In this document: positions 63,516 through 64,000 of the stretch, one piece after another | Position numbering within the stretch: the stretch's first letter is position 1 | How the letters are laid out: every line of letters starts with the position of its first letter | Assembly: GCF_000383595.1 (NCBI RefSeq) | Contig: NZ_KB911581.1 | Coordinates: forward strand, 6,407,519-6,471,518 | DNA from: Streptomyces bottropensis ATCC 25435 | GTDB taxonomy: Bacteria; Actinomycetota; Actinomycetes; Streptomycetales; Streptomycetaceae | Length of the DNA: 64,000 bases | Reading direction: 5' to 3' | Made by a program: the position numbers and the translations under genes | Notes under the pieces: model-generated | The model's input: the letters and a program-made list of their open reading frames with translations, nothing else | Database searches by the model: none | Told to the model about the DNA's origin: nothing

Positions 63516-64000
63516 CGGTCGTGAAGGAGGAGTCCGGGCAGGGGGACGCCGACGACGACGGCATGCCCGGCGGGGACGACGGCTACGTCCCCTCACCACG
63601 ACGACTCGACCGGGAGCGCTACAAGCGTGACCGGGCCCGCCGCGCCACCGGCGTAGCCGCCCTGTCGACCCTGGCCACGGCCGTCGTCCTCTATCTGGTC
63701 GTGGTCAACGCTCCCGGCTGGCCGCGCACCAAGGAGACGTTCTTCAGCGCCGAGTACGCGCGCGAGGCGTTCCCGAAGGTGCTCGAAGGGCTGTGGCTCA
63801 ACGTCCGGCTGCTGCTGGTCTGCGGCGTCGCCGTCCTGGTCCTCGGCATGCTGATCGCCGTCGCCCGCACCCTGCGCGGTCCGGTGTTCTTCCCTCTGCG
63901 GGCTCTCGCCGCCGCGTACACCGACTTCTTCCGCGGTCTGCCGCTGATCATCAACCTGATGATCGTGGTGCTGGGCGTCCCGGCGCTCAGGCTCCAGGGC
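63512..64000 (+). CDS. Amino-acid ABC transporter permease, 5' part only
   Basis: 163 codons from GTG 63512 to the window edge; the 3' part is missing. A hydrophilic Asp/Gly/Arg-rich N-terminal tail (~50 residues) leads to TM1 (GVAALSTLATAVVLYLVVV), a loop with LEGLWLNVRLLLVCGVAVL (TM2) and the start of the conserved permease core (YTDFFRGLPLIINLMIVVL). It fits the HisM/GlnP family that pairs with SBP_bac_3 proteins. Confidence 0.9.
   Translation, partial: MTVVKEESGQGDADDDGMPGGDDGYVPSPRRLDRERYKRDRARRATGVAALSTLATAVVLYLVVVNAPGWPRTKETFFSAEYAREAFPKVLEGLWLNVRLLLVCGVAVLVLGMLIAVARTLRGPVFFPLRALAAAYTDFFRGLPLIINLMIVVLGVPALRLQG

Overview
This 64 kb window is very GC-rich with strong G/C third-position bias. 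It encodes WhiA, RbpA, OpcA and a mycothiol-type DinB/maleylpyruvate isomerase-like protein. It is almost certainly a Streptomyces chromosome, or a very close relative. No rRNA, tRNA, CRISPR array, insertion sequence or phage gene was recognised. Functions are assigned by reading sequence and motifs from memory; no database search was run.

Left part (1-6.0 kb), accessory: the end of an SDR oxidoreductase with a divergent MarR regulator, an IclR regulator, a beta-lactamase-fold serine hydrolase, a secreted GH16 glucanase with a carbohydrate-binding module behind a CebR/LacI-type operator, and an AraC regulator. From 6.1 to 12.8 kb is the oxidative/non-oxidative pentose phosphate operon tkt-tal-zwf-opcA-pgl, followed by a long hairpin terminator and a convergent MFS transporter.

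Centre (14.9-30.3 kb): a single-strand block of 13 tightly overlapping genes that forms a biosynthetic gene cluster. It encodes GriI/GriH-like enzymes for 3-amino-4-hydroxybenzoate, two ANL adenylating enzymes, two carrier proteins, a ketosynthase plus a short chain-length-factor-like partner, and a FabG-type ketoreductase. It also encodes a CreE-like flavoenzyme and a CreD-like lyase (the aspartate-nitrosuccinate route to nitrous acid), an atypical NAD(P)-binding reductase, an unrecognised 184-aa cysteine-containing protein and an MFS exporter. The combination predicts an aryl-primed type II polyketide whose aromatic amine is diazotised, as in the cremeomycin, avenalumic acid and diazotisation-dependent p-coumaric acid systems. 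There is no regulator inside the cluster. A TTA codon in the first ligase and helically phased GTGATCC repeats in the AT-rich leader suggest developmental and SARP-like control. The cluster sits between pgl and pgi, which I remember as near neighbours in S. coelicolor, so it looks like an insertion into core-metabolism synteny.

Right part (30.3-45 kb), on the minus strand: pgi, rbpA, secG, tpiA, pgk, gap, a large secreted M14 carboxypeptidase, then whiA-yvcK-rapZ-uvrC. From 45 to 52.3 kb is a signalling island: a LuxR-type response regulator, a NIT/HAMP/PAS/GAF histidine kinase, two tandem paralogous sugar-binding lipoproteins with no permease, and an orphan receiver. Similar palindromes lie at both ends of the island. 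From 52.5 to 64 kb: an HTH protein, a PfkB kinase, an XRE/MmyB regulator, YceI, uvrA with a histone-like Lys/Ala tail, a DinB/maleylpyruvate isomerase-like protein, an MBL hydrolase, a PadR/SnoaL-like divergent pair, and the start of an amino-acid ABC transporter.
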